From positions 2,046,001 to 2,110,000 of the forward strand of contig NZ_CP121197.1 of NCBI RefSeq assembly GCF_029625215.1: a stretch of 64,000 bases of DNA, given 5' to 3'. Every line of letters starts with the position of its first letter. The stretch's first letter is position 1. A model generated the notes under the pieces. The model was given only the letters and a program-made list of their open reading frames with translations, was not told the DNA's origin and did no database searches. A program made the translations under genes and the position numbers. The stretch is from Aurantibacillus circumpalustris (lineage in GTDB: Bacteria > Bacteroidota > Bacteroidia > B-17B0 > Aurantibacillaceae). Below are positions 33,662-41,494 of this stretch, in pieces.

Positions 33662-33707
33662 TTAATAAAAGATAATTTTATCTTTTATTAAAAATGCTGT
33701 ACATTTG
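33662..33707 (+). promoter_or_regulatory. Operator and -7 element of the second Rrf2 operon
   Basis: A perfect palindrome with 14-bp arms TTAATAAAAGATAA (33662-33675), 2-bp spacer, TTATCTTTTATTAA (33678-33691) is centred 27 bp upstream of TACATTTG (33700-33707), a perfect -7 element. Written as AAAAGAT-N6-ATCTTTT it shares the GAT-N6-ATC core and spacing of the other Rrf2 sites but has different outer bases. Confidence 0.75.
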
Positions 33708-33722
33708 TAAAAAATAAACGGA

Positions 33723-34157
33723 ATGTTTTCTAAATCCTGCGAATATGCCATCAGAGCCACCATATACATTGCGGTTCAATCTAACCAAGATAGAAGGGTA
33801 GGGATTAAGGATATTTCAAAGGAAATAGATTCGCCCGAAGCATTCACGGCGAAAATTCTGCAGCAATTGTCTCGCGAGAGGATAATCGATTCAGTTAAGG
33901 GGCCAAATGGTGGTTTTGCGATCGACACCGAAAGAATGTCAAAAATTAAATTAAGCCAGATTGTTTTGGCCATCGATGGAGATTCAGTTTACAAAGGTTG
34001 CGGATTAGGATTTAAAGAGTGTTCCGAAAAACAACCTTGTCCTGTTCATGATAAATTTAAAGTGGTAAGAAATGAGCTGCGCAAAATGCTCGAGAGTACA
34101 ACGGTTCTAGAATTGTCGCTGGGACTAAAAAAAGGGTTGACCTTTTTACATAGATAG
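33723..34157 (+). CDS. Rrf2-family regulator, second copy (NsrR-like)
   Basis: This 144-aa paralogue of the regulator at 7642-8079 has the same winged helix (SPEAFTAKILQQLSRERI, KGPNGGFAI) and the same C-x6-C-x5-C loop (CGLGFKECSEKQPC), so it probably carries an Fe-S cluster. It leads an operon with a membrane protein, a truncated haemoglobin, another membrane protein and tryptophan dioxygenase. The palindrome in its promoter implies autorepression. The different outer arms of its operator suggest the two paralogues have diverged in DNA specificity. Confidence 0.88.
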   Translation: MFSKSCEYAIRATIYIAVQSNQDRRVGIKDISKEIDSPEAFTAKILQQLSRERIIDSVKGPNGGFAIDTERMSKIKLSQIVLAIDGDSVYKGCGLGFKECSEKQPCPVHDKFKVVRNELRKMLESTTVLELSLGLKKGLTFLHR

Positions 34158-34228
34158 ACAAAAAATTTAGAGTAATAGAGGATAAAAAGGTCTTAATATA
34201 TTTAATTAACACATAAAAATATACGATC

Positions 34229-34549
34229 ATGAAAACTGTAAATCAACCCTCTCATGCAGAAACGCATAATGAAGGCACTCTAAACTGGTTTGATAAGCAA
34301 GCTATTAATTTCGAGAATGCGAGATTTGGTTGGATGGCGATACTGATAACCGCACAAAGCTGCCTCGGCTCTGTAGCTTGCGGATTTATTCTTAAAAATA
34401 ATGCGAACATAATTTTTTTATGCACCTGTGCGGCTATTACAATGGGATGTAACGCTTTACTCATTGCGCTTGCTCCGCCAAAAGTGTCTTTGATAAGTGT
34501 TTATTTAAGTGTCATTCTTAACGCATTATTTATACTTTTTAATTTATAA
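34229..34549 (+). CDS. Small three-helix membrane protein in NO-response operon
   Basis: This 106-aa protein has a hydrophilic, His-containing N terminus (about 35 residues) and three predicted membrane helices (residues 36-54, 58-78, 84-104). No family is recognised. Its stop overlaps the haemoglobin start (34549). It resembles small membrane proteins that accompany NO-response genes in Bacteroidota. The role is unknown; co-regulation with the truncated haemoglobin suggests membrane-associated NO detoxification. Confidence 0.6.
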   Translation: MKTVNQPSHAETHNEGTLNWFDKQAINFENARFGWMAILITAQSCLGSVACGFILKNNANIIFLCTCAAITMGCNALLIALAPPKVSLISVYLSVILNALFILFNL

Positions 34550-34944
34550 TGGAATCAAAACAAGATATATTAAATCTAGAAGATGTTAAGGTTTTAGTAA
34601 ATGCTTTTTACGATAAGGTTAGGACGGATGAAACACTCTCGCCAATTTTTACTGAAGTCATTCAAAATCGCTGGCCGCAGCATTTAGAAAAAATGTATAG
34701 CTTTTGGCAAACAGTCTTGTTAAAAGAACATACTTACTTTGGAAGTCCTTTTGTACCGCACGCTAAGCTGCCCGTTGAGCAAGAGCATTTTGATAGATGG
34801 TTGCTCTTGTTTTTTCAAACAATTAACGAAACGTTTAGTGGGGAGAAAGCAAATGAAGCCAAATGGCGTGCAGAGAAAATGGCTGAAATGTTTCAAAGTA
34901 AAATCCAGTATTACCGTCAACATCCCGAAAAAAGAGTGTTATGA
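34549..34944 (+). CDS. Group III truncated haemoglobin
   Basis: This 131-aa protein matches group III truncated globins: VLVNAFYDKVRTDETLSPIF opens the first helices, and FGSPFVPHAKLPVEQEHFDRWLLLF contains the proximal His region. The group lacks the glycine motifs of groups I and II. Such globins bind O2 and NO and can act in NO detoxification or sensing, but they need a reductase partner, and none is in this operon. It starts within the stop of the previous gene and overlaps the next by 4 nt. Confidence 0.9.
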   Translation: MESKQDILNLEDVKVLVNAFYDKVRTDETLSPIFTEVIQNRWPQHLEKMYSFWQTVLLKEHTYFGSPFVPHAKLPVEQEHFDRWLLLFFQTINETFSGEKANEAKWRAEKMAEMFQSKIQYYRQHPEKRVL

Positions 34945-35375
34945 GTGGAGCATTAAAGTATTCTTTAGCCATTTCAACGGTTTATTTATGGATTGGTTTT
35001 GTTTGTGCCATTAGTTTTATGGAAGCGTGGTTAAAGTTTCGTGCACCTGGAGTAACGCTGCCTATTGGTCTTGGAATAGGTCGTTTAGTGTTTAGCGCAT
35101 TAAATAAAGTAGAATGGGTTTTTGCAATTGCCATAATTTTTAATTTGTGGTTTTCAAAAGAAACACTTTTCACTTTAAACAACTTAGCTTTTTTTATGCC
35201 GCTTGTTATACTAACGCTGCAAACTCTATATTTGTTACCAGCATTAGATGCACGAGCAGAACAGCACATACATCAACAAGCTGTTGCGCCTTCTTACCTT
35301 CATTTTTATTATGTGGGTGCAGAAATTGTAAAAGTTACATGTCTGTTTATATTTAGTCTTAAATTATTTAAATAA
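34941..35375 (+). CDS. Four-helix membrane protein, unknown
   Basis: This 144-aa protein has four predicted membrane helices and a conserved-looking first loop (EAWLKFRAPGVTLPIGLGIGRLVFSALNKVEW). That loop is basic at its start and glycine-rich, as in small membrane proteins of the Bacteroidota. I do not recognise a family. A His in EQHIHQQ near residue 110 is the only polar cluster. It overlaps the truncated-haemoglobin gene by 4 nt and precedes tryptophan dioxygenase by 4 nt. Confidence 0.65.
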   Translation: MSGALKYSLAISTVYLWIGFVCAISFMEAWLKFRAPGVTLPIGLGIGRLVFSALNKVEWVFAIAIIFNLWFSKETLFTLNNLAFFMPLVILTLQTLYLLPALDARAEQHIHQQAVAPSYLHFYYVGAEIVKVTCLFIFSLKLFK

Positions 35376-35379
35376 AATC

Positions 35380-36291
35380 ATGGAAGAAAAAACCATCATT
35401 ACTGCAATTGAAGAAAAGTATAAAAATCTCGGCGAAAATCCTGAGACTTACTTAAAAGGTTTGTTACAAGCTAAACCTATTAACTACTGGGACTATGTGG
35501 AGGTAGATACTCTTTTATCACTTCAAAAACCTCGTACAGATTTTAAAGACGAAGAAGTGTTTATTATGTACCATCAGGTAACAGAATTATTACTGAAGTT
35601 GATGATTCATGAAATAAAACAAATAGTTTATAACGAGGCACTCACTGAAGAATTTTTATTGGTAAAAATAAGTCGCCTTAACCGTTACACACGCATGATG
35701 ATAAATTCGTTTGACGTGATGAGTGGAGGCATGGATTACGATGATTATAACACCTTCAGAGCAACGCTCGCTCCGGCAAGTGGTTTTCAAAGTGCACAAT
35801 TTAGATTAGTGGAGCTTTATTGTACAAGAATAGAAAACCTTATTAATGAGGAAGGAAAAAAGCGAATTCCATCTCAACCAAGTATAGAAGAATACTTTGA
35901 ACACATCTATTGGAAAGATGCGGGTTTAAATCGAAAAACGGGAGAGAAAACATTAACGCTTCGCCAGTTCGAAGAAAGGTACTTGGATCGTTTTATTTCT
36001 TTGGCAAAAAAAGTGAAAGGAAAAACACTGGAAGAATTATTTCTTAAAATAGAAAATCCTTCTGAGGACTTAAAACTGATTTTAAGGGAATTTGACCGAT
36101 TGTATAACGTGGAATGGCCAATGGTACATTTAAATACTGCAAAACATTATTTAGACAAGAAGGGTGAAAACCAAGCTGCAACTGGAGGTTCGGAATGGAA
36201 AAAGTATTTACACCCGCAGTTTCAACAACGAAAATTTTTCCCAAGCTTATGGACCGAAACAGAAATTGATCATTGGGGAGAGCGTAAATAA
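35380..36291 (+). CDS. Tryptophan 2,3-dioxygenase family haem protein
   Basis: This 303-aa protein has the TDO signature. The distal-side His65 is in FIMYHQVTEL, substrate-binding Arg142 in SGFQSAQFR, proximal haem ligand His250 in WPMVHLNTA and the TGGS loop at 268-271. The length is close to bacterial TDO (about 280-300). TDO oxidises tryptophan to N-formylkynurenine and needs haem and O2. The gene is last in an operon led by an NsrR-like Rrf2 regulator, an unusual setting. No other kynurenine-pathway gene is present. A role as an NO-reactive haem protein, or a kynurenine step toward quinolinate, is inference. Confidence 0.88.
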   Translation: MEEKTIITAIEEKYKNLGENPETYLKGLLQAKPINYWDYVEVDTLLSLQKPRTDFKDEEVFIMYHQVTELLLKLMIHEIKQIVYNEALTEEFLLVKISRLNRYTRMMINSFDVMSGGMDYDDYNTFRATLAPASGFQSAQFRLVELYCTRIENLINEEGKKRIPSQPSIEEYFEHIYWKDAGLNRKTGEKTLTLRQFEERYLDRFISLAKKVKGKTLEELFLKIENPSEDLKLILREFDRLYNVEWPMVHLNTAKHYLDKKGENQAATGGSEWKKYLHPQFQQRKFFPSLWTETEIDHWGERK

Positions 36292-36375
36292 TTGTTCCTT
36301 CGTGAGATCGATTAAAATTTAGTAAAGGTTAAATCGATAATACTTAATATGATAGGAATTAGGTTATTTGGTCTC

Positions 36376-36620
36376 GCCACTAGATAAATTTGGCAGCAAG
36401 GCCACTAGCGCAGTTTGCAGAATGTGACAGGGAACTGCGCAGCCGAATTGCCAGATGTAATAGCAGAGACTGAACGGATTGATGCGTTAAGGATCGCAGC
36501 GGCTATCCTTTTTGTACTTCTTAAAATAAACTAAGCACAAAAAGATAATAGCGAAGAGCCTGACCCATGAAGTAAAAAATGCATGGATGAAAACAAGATG
36601 GAATTTTTTACTTCATGGGT
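36376..36620. repeat. Hairpin-rich non-coding stretch between convergent genes
   Basis: No coding frame is visible in 36292-36701. GCCACTAG occurs twice (36376-36383, 36401-36408). GCGCAGTT (36408-36415) pairs with AACTGCGC (36433-36440), inside an outer stem of ATTTGGCA/TGCCAGAT. AAGGAT...ATCCTT near 36490-36510 could be a terminator. At the right, perfect 18-bp arms (36563-36580 and 36603-36620, starting ACCCATGAAG) enclose 22 nt. It could be a multicopy intergenic repeat, a structured RNA or a decayed element. Confidence 0.6.
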
Positions 36621-36701
36621 AACGCCCAAAAAGGTAAAATGGTTCTTCAAAAAATAAGATATGTATCGATCGTACAAAGTAGGAGTATAAAAGATTAGTA
36701 T

Positions 36702-37175
36702 TTATTGTTTGTGTTTGCCTAAAATCGGCTTAAGTATTTCTGCAAGCTCGTTTTCCAAAATTCCCATCAGAGCTGCCATCTCGGGTTCAAACTCCATAAC
36801 AACAAATTTGAGTTTTATTGAAAGAGGTGTCGCCCAATAGAAAAGTTGAAGACCTTGTGTCCTTTTAACTTTATAAAACCCTAAATGCTGTATAAGCCTA
36901 CCCCAAACATGACGCTTAACCTTACCAACATAGAGAATTTTACTGGAAGAAAAGTTTTTTTTTATTGCCGGAACGGCCTTCGAATTTGGCGATTTGATAT
37001 AGTCAGTTCTCCCATTCAGATTTCCACCATTCCATTTCTTTGGATCACACTTTTGGCCTGTTGAGAATTCTGATGGAGGTCCTTTTACACTGATTCTTCC
37101 ATAAATTGTAACTGGACCACTTTTGTAGCCCTTTTCTTTTTTTGCATAAAAAAGTAAACTGTAGCTAGTTTGCAT
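36702..37175 (-). CDS. Chimeric remnant: integrase arm-binding domain fused to GIY-YIG-like domain
   Basis: From the ATG at 37175 (157 aa), residues 1-65 are the N-terminal arm-type DNA-binding domain of Bacteroidota tyrosine recombinases (SYSLLFYAKKEKG..., SEFSTGQKCDPKKWNG). Residues 78-157 look like a GIY-YIG-like domain (ILYVGKVKRHVWGRLIQHLG, then MEFEPEMAALMGILENELAE). The catalytic recombinase core is absent. The junction lies near KKNFSSS. An upstream frame would give 20 more residues from 37235, but the domain begins at the chosen start. It lies 188 nt from tRNA-Ser. It is a recombined gene or remnant, not an active integrase. Confidence 0.65.
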   Translation of the reverse strand: MQTSYSLLFYAKKEKGYKSGPVTIYGRISVKGPPSEFSTGQKCDPKKWNGGNLNGRTDYIKSPNSKAVPAIKKNFSSSKILYVGKVKRHVWGRLIQHLGFYKVKRTQGLQLFYWATPLSIKLKFVVMEFEPEMAALMGILENELAEILKPILGKHKQ

Positions 37176-37272
37176 ACTACTATTTTTAAAGTTTGTAAAT
37201 GTAGATTTGAAAACAACGCCTGTCAAGATGTTCAAATTTTGAACTGCTTGATACTAGAGGGATACAGAGTTT

Positions 37273-37312
37273 TTCGGTGAGTATGAGAGACGCTTTTTTG
37301 ATACTCACCGAA
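37273..37312. repeat. Perfect 12-bp inverted repeat beside the integrase remnant
   Basis: TTCGGTGAGTAT (37273-37284) and ATACTCACCGAA (37301-37312) flank 16 nt. It lies between the integrase remnant and tRNA-Ser, so it may be a mobile-element end, a core-site relic or a terminator; T-runs flank it. Confidence 0.45.
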
Positions 37313-37366
37313 TCACTCACTAGACTATTGGTAAATAATCTTATTAAATGAGATGTAAGAAAACAA

Positions 37367-37400
37367 AAAAGCCCACAAATACTGAGTATTAGGGGCTTTT
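37367..37400 (-). terminator. Terminator downstream of tRNA-Ser
   Basis: AAAAGCCC (37367-37374) pairs with GGGCTTTT (37393-37400), with an inner AATAC/GTATT stem. On the minus strand it follows the tRNA by 23 nt and ends in a T-run (plus A-run 37365-37370). Confidence 0.75.
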
Positions 37401-37423
37401 AGTTTGAATTGGTGACATTCATG

Positions 37424-37510
37424 CGGAGACCGAGGGATTCGAACCCTCGATACGGTTACCCGTATACACGCTTTCCAAGCGGGCTCGTTCGACCACTCTG
37501 ACAGGTCTCC
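37424..37510 (-). tRNA. tRNA-Ser (GGA anticodon)
   Basis: On the minus strand an 87-nt cloverleaf begins GGAGACC and ends GGTCTCC plus discriminator G. The anticodon loop CTTGGAAAG gives GGA. A long variable arm (class II tRNA) and the T-loop GGTTCGAATCC are present. CCA is not encoded. Genes for tRNA-Ser are frequent integration targets, which fits the integrase remnant 250 nt away. Confidence 0.95.
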
Positions 37511-37570
37511 TGATTTTTTGGAAGCCAAATGTACATGTAAAACCTGATCTAAACAATAATGTCTGCAGGA

Positions 37571-39157
37571 TTAATGTATAACAATAACGCTATCTGGAGA
37601 GAGTTTTTTCTCTTTTAACCATCCAAGTCTGCTTACCTCGTTTGGGTTTATCCAATACGCAGAGTAGCCCACTGGCGAAGTGGCTGTGTAGCCATTTAAA
37701 GTTTTTAGCCCAGCAGCCTGAGAGGCCATCATAGCATCTAACTGGTAACTTACGGCGTTATTAATAATCGTATCAGGCTCATAAGAAATGATGGATCCTT
37801 CCTTAATTCCTTTCAGTTTTTCGAGCAAATTGTTTTTTCTCTGCTGCGCTTCGGCGACAGTGTATCTATCTGTGCAGTCATCTCCAATATGATTGTCTAA
37901 ATAAACAAATCCCACAAAAAGAACAAAAACTAGCGCATTATATTTGTTTTTGTTTTGAAATATTAAATTTAAAAAATAGGTTGCGGCAAAAGAGTAAAAT
38001 AAGAGTTCAATATTTACAATTCTTTGCAGCGCGCGCATAGATGCAAAGCCAGGTAAAAAATGTATTACTTTATATAAACTATAATTTTCAAAACGAATAA
38101 AAAATAAAAAAGTAAATAAACCAGTGCAAAAAAAAGTTGCTGCGGTATGCGTCATAGTTATTCTTGCGAACAAGTTTAATCTTAAAGTTTTACCAAACAG
38201 AACGATTAGAGAAGCGATAAAGCTTATGGTGGCTATGCCGCCGGCAAAAATCTGATGATCCCAAAAGCTTTCGTAATGATATCCGTATTCATTTAAAAAT
38301 TCCCAAAACTTACTACCATAATGGCTGTAGAAATGAGATGTAATTGTTGGAACGCTTTTAAGCACTAGTTCGTATGGATACAACTCTACATTCTCTGTCC
38401 TTTGTAGATAGGGAATCATTAGGGGAAGTAAAATTACAATATTCAAAACTAGTGCTATCAACATAAATGCCCACCATTTTATTTCTTTGAATCGTGCAAT
38501 GTAGGCTTGATATTTATAAACAAGCGTAAACAAAAGAAAAAGAATTGTAGGAACAAAGAGCATAAACCCAAGGTATAAGCCACAATACATTTGATAAACC
38601 AGAAAAAAAACGAGTCCAAAAAAATATTTCGGATTTAATTCTCTTAAGAACATTGCCCCCATTAAGAAAGTAAGTGGTATTGCAAAACGAGGAAAAGTTT
38701 GCGCATGACTCATTTGCGATTGCAATGCAATAGAGAAAGCGAAAACCATAGCTCCTATTACGGCTGTATAATTGTTTTTAAACACATATTTAAATAAGAA
38801 ATAGCAACACGCGTAGTTTAAAGCGCTTGTAATTACAAACCAGCATTGAAGTGAAACTTCGGGATTAAAACCCGATAATCTAAAAATCGCATAAAACGGT
38901 GCAGAGCCCAATAAATTATCAGAGTAGGTGATTACATTTTCTTCAGGGTATAAAAATGGCGCGCTCCAGAATGAATCCACTTTGCCTATAAAAAACCTAT
39001 ACGCATGTTCAAGCAAATAATGGTTAAACCTGCCATCGCCAATATCGCCAGGTAAATGAGCTGAATGGGGAGATAAAAGATCAAGATTAAAAAAGGAAAT
39101 GCCAACTACAAGCCCGAATAAGAAAGGTAAATAGGATTGGTATTTTTTTAAAAGCAT
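37571..39157 (-). CDS. Polytopic GT-C-like membrane protein, paralogue 1
   Basis: This 528-aa protein has about 12 membrane helices. The first periplasmic loop reads LPGDIGDGRFNHYLLEH and then FLYPEENVITYSDNLLGSAPFY. An acidic Asp-containing first loop followed by helices is typical of GT-C glycosyltransferases and of YfhO-like proteins. The C-terminal 80 residues are soluble. It is clearly paralogous to the next upstream gene. Both may build cell-surface glycans, but substrate and family are not certain. Confidence 0.7.
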   Translation of the reverse strand: MLLKKYQSYLPFLFGLVVGISFFNLDLLSPHSAHLPGDIGDGRFNHYLLEHAYRFFIGKVDSFWSAPFLYPEENVITYSDNLLGSAPFYAIFRLSGFNPEVSLQCWFVITSALNYACCYFLFKYVFKNNYTAVIGAMVFAFSIALQSQMSHAQTFPRFAIPLTFLMGAMFLRELNPKYFFGLVFFLVYQMYCGLYLGFMLFVPTILFLLFTLVYKYQAYIARFKEIKWWAFMLIALVLNIVILLPLMIPYLQRTENVELYPYELVLKSVPTITSHFYSHYGSKFWEFLNEYGYHYESFWDHQIFAGGIATISFIASLIVLFGKTLRLNLFARITMTHTAATFFCTGLFTFLFFIRFENYSLYKVIHFLPGFASMRALQRIVNIELLFYSFAATYFLNLIFQNKNKYNALVFVLFVGFVYLDNHIGDDCTDRYTVAEAQQRKNNLLEKLKGIKEGSIISYEPDTIINNAVSYQLDAMMASQAAGLKTLNGYTATSPVGYSAYWINPNEVSRLGWLKEKKLSPDSVIVIH

Positions 39158-39244
39158 GTAGTGTGGTTTTAGAATTTTAGATAGCTGCGAGCGAGCTGTA
39201 AAACTAAAAATTTATATTTTAAATTAACCCAATTTATTTTTTAT

Positions 39245-40828
39245 TTACTTTATAATGGAAATTTGTGATTCAGGAACACCTCTCATCGTTAACCAAATTC
39301 TCCGAGTCATTTTGTTAGGCGATAACCAGTAATAAGAATAAATATTTGGTGAGTTGGATGTATAGCCGTTGAGGCATTTTAAGTTATTCTCCTGAGCGCA
39401 GAGCATCGCATCCAATTGGTGATAAATTACTAAACCTCTAATTGTATCAGGTTCGTATGAAAAAATGGTACCTTTTTTAAGGTGCTTCAATTTAGCATTT
39501 AGTTTTTTTATTCTTTCAGACGATACTTTTTTTTCATACACATCTGCGGCGTCTTCACGAATTGAGTTGTCGATGTAAAAAATACTTAAACCCATGAAAA
39601 AAAGAATAAAACTTATTTTTTTTGTTTTTGTAAATAGAACATTGCATAGATATGCAAAAGCGATGCCGAAAAAAAGTAATTCAATATTAACAATACGCTG
39701 CAAGGCTCTCATAGAGTCGAATCCAGGAAGCATGAAAATAATTCTATAAAGTGAATAATCTTGATAACGTATAAAAAAAATAAAGAGACAAATGGCTGTC
39801 AAGAATAATGTAACCATCGGGGATTTTTCGAGTTGAGTAGATTTGTTCGGAACGAGATTGCGTTTAATAATCAAAACTGAAAATAAAATAAAGGATACAA
39901 TCGCAATTGCTCCAGGGAAAATCTGGTGATCCCAAAACGCTTGATAGTTTTTGCCTGTGTTTTCTAAAAACTTCCACAAATAACTTCCAGGGTGTGAATA
40001 GAAAAAAGATCTAGTCGACGGAAGACTATTTACAACTTCCCAGTATTCGTATAAAGTACTACCGGTCGCTTTTTCTGAATAGGGAATAATTAATGGAAGC
40101 AAAAGCAATACGCTTAACAGCAGCGAACCAAACATGTGTAACCACCACTTAACGTTTTTTGCTTTAATAATGTACTCTTTAAATTGATAAATAAATGAAA
40201 TCAAAAAGAAAAAAAATAGTGTGATAAATAAAAGAAAACCCATATACATACCGCAGTAGAATTGATATATCAGAGCAATTAGACTTAACAGAAAATAGAA
40301 AGGATTCAGGTTTTTTAAATACACTACCGCTGCTAAAATGCACAGTGGAATAGCAAACCTTGGAAATAATTGCGCGTGTACAATTTGCGACTGAAGTGCA
40401 ATAGAAAAAGCAAATATTAACGCACCTAGAGCTGCTGAATAAGGATTCCGGAATAAATAAAACAATAGAATATAACAGGAGAGGTAATTCAACAAAGTCA
40501 TCAGGATAAACCAATACTGAAATGAATCCTGCGTGTTTTTACCGGCAAGCCTAAAAAGGGAATAGAATGGTGCAGAGCCTAAAAGGTTGTCGGAATAGGC
40601 AATGATGTTTTTTTCAGGATATATAAATGGAGCGTTCCAAAATTCTGAAATTTTACCGGTGAAAAAGAGATGTGCGTGCTCGAGAATGTAGTTGTTGAAT
40701 CTCGCGTCACCAAGATCTCCGGGCACTTTCGAAAAGTCAGATGAAGTTATATTAATACAAAAAAACAGTAATCCGAAAATCAAGCCAATCAGACAAGGAA
40801 TATGTTGCTGAAATGTTCTTAGCTGCAT
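39245..40828 (-). CDS. Polytopic GT-C-like membrane protein, paralogue 2
   Basis: This 527-aa protein has the same plan as the 528-aa downstream paralogue. The first loop is VPGDLGDARFNNYILEHAH, then FIYPEKNIIAYSDNLLGSAPFY. MRALQRIVNIELLF and the C-terminal GYTSNSPNIYSYYWLSPN are also shared. About half of the positions look identical by eye, so this is an old tandem duplication. No separate promoter for either gene is obvious. GT-C-like function is inferred. Confidence 0.7.
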   Translation of the reverse strand: MQLRTFQQHIPCLIGLIFGLLFFCINITSSDFSKVPGDLGDARFNNYILEHAHLFFTGKISEFWNAPFIYPEKNIIAYSDNLLGSAPFYSLFRLAGKNTQDSFQYWFILMTLLNYLSCYILLFYLFRNPYSAALGALIFAFSIALQSQIVHAQLFPRFAIPLCILAAVVYLKNLNPFYFLLSLIALIYQFYCGMYMGFLLFITLFFFFLISFIYQFKEYIIKAKNVKWWLHMFGSLLLSVLLLLPLIIPYSEKATGSTLYEYWEVVNSLPSTRSFFYSHPGSYLWKFLENTGKNYQAFWDHQIFPGAIAIVSFILFSVLIIKRNLVPNKSTQLEKSPMVTLFLTAICLFIFFIRYQDYSLYRIIFMLPGFDSMRALQRIVNIELLFFGIAFAYLCNVLFTKTKKISFILFFMGLSIFYIDNSIREDAADVYEKKVSSERIKKLNAKLKHLKKGTIFSYEPDTIRGLVIYHQLDAMLCAQENNLKCLNGYTSNSPNIYSYYWLSPNKMTRRIWLTMRGVPESQISIIK

Positions 40829-40906
40829 GAGCTGTAAATATAAACTATTAATTTATTTGGATTAGAATAAAACGATTCTTAAGGCTATGATAGAAGTTTT
40901 AAAATA

Positions 40907-40935
40907 AAAAAAAGCCACCTTGCTGAGGTGGCTTT
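40907..40935 (-). terminator. Terminator after the cytochrome oxidase genes
   Basis: On the minus strand AAAGCCACCT (40926-40935 read in reverse) pairs with AGGTGGCTTT (40911-40920), loop 5 nt, followed by a long T-run. It ends the ctaB-cox operon 17 nt past the last stop codon. Confidence 0.85.
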
Positions 40936-40952
40936 CAATATTAAATTAAAGA

Positions 40953-41438
40953 CTAGTGATGTTCTCCACCTTCATGGTTTTCTTCATGTGCTGCGCCTTC
41001 TGAGTGAGTAGCATCATGGTGACCATGTTTTAATGCAGCTTGTTGTTCAATGAAAATTTTATCAACACGAGTAAAATGTCCTGATGAGCCTGAATAAGTG
41101 CCTTCGGTTAAAATGATAAAAATAGTATAGAACATAAATACTATATAAGGAGCAAGAATTGCCCACTTAAAAAATTTAACTTCATGTTTAAGGTGCATAA
41201 ACCATAACACGATGGCCGCTGCCTTAGCAAGTGTTAAAGTAATGAAAAGCGTTTTCAGCCATAAGGTTCCGCTCCAACCTTTGCTAGGAGCAAGAAAACC
41301 AACAACAAGTTCAAAAATGGTGATTGCTAACATCACCCAGAATACCTTCCATAAAACGCTGCGGTTCTTTTTTCCTTCTTCCTCACCGTGATTGGCCATC
41401 ACTTCATATTGCGGATAATTATCGTGAAACTCTGACAT
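40953..41438 (-). CDS. Cytochrome c oxidase subunit IV family protein
   Basis: This 161-aa protein has three membrane helices (about residues 28-48, 62-84 and 92-113). The middle pair reads FITLTLAKAAAIVLWFMHLKHEVKFFKW, the signature of prokaryotic subunit IV (CtaF/CoxD). The tail is extremely His-rich (HGHHDATHSEGAAHEENHEGGEHH region), which could bind metal. It is the last gene of the oxidase cluster; subunits I and II are outside or elsewhere. Confidence 0.88.
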   Translation of the reverse strand: MSEFHDNYPQYEVMANHGEEEGKKNRSVLWKVFWVMLAITIFELVVGFLAPSKGWSGTLWLKTLFITLTLAKAAAIVLWFMHLKHEVKFFKWAILAPYIVFMFYTIFIILTEGTYSGSSGHFTRVDKIFIEQQAALKHGHHDATHSEGAAHEENHEGGEHH

Positions 41439-41494
41439 AATTTTTATATTTTATTATTGAATACTATTAAACTTTAAACTTTTAAACTTTCTTC

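Larger units (their letters stand above)
33012..33722. other. 710-bp gap holding two promoters and an ndh remnant
   Basis: There is no intact gene. From left to right: the PAS-kinase promoter (33086-33130), a plain AT-rich stretch, the decayed 3' part of a type II NADH dehydrogenase gene (33231-33628), and the operator/promoter of the second Rrf2 gene (33662-33707). Each is listed separately. Confidence 0.7.

Noticed and set aside
34739-35014. 91-aa plus-strand frame across the globin/membrane-protein overlap
   Set aside because: It overlaps two genes with clear motifs in another frame and looks like a shadow.
36376-36620. CRISPR array
   Set aside because: Only two 8-bp direct repeats and inverted repeats are present; there are no regularly spaced repeats with unique spacers and no cas genes anywhere in the window.
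36702-37235. Active tyrosine integrase
   Set aside because: Only the N-terminal arm-binding domain is present; the catalytic core with Arg-His-Arg-Tyr is missing and replaced by a GIY-YIG-like segment.
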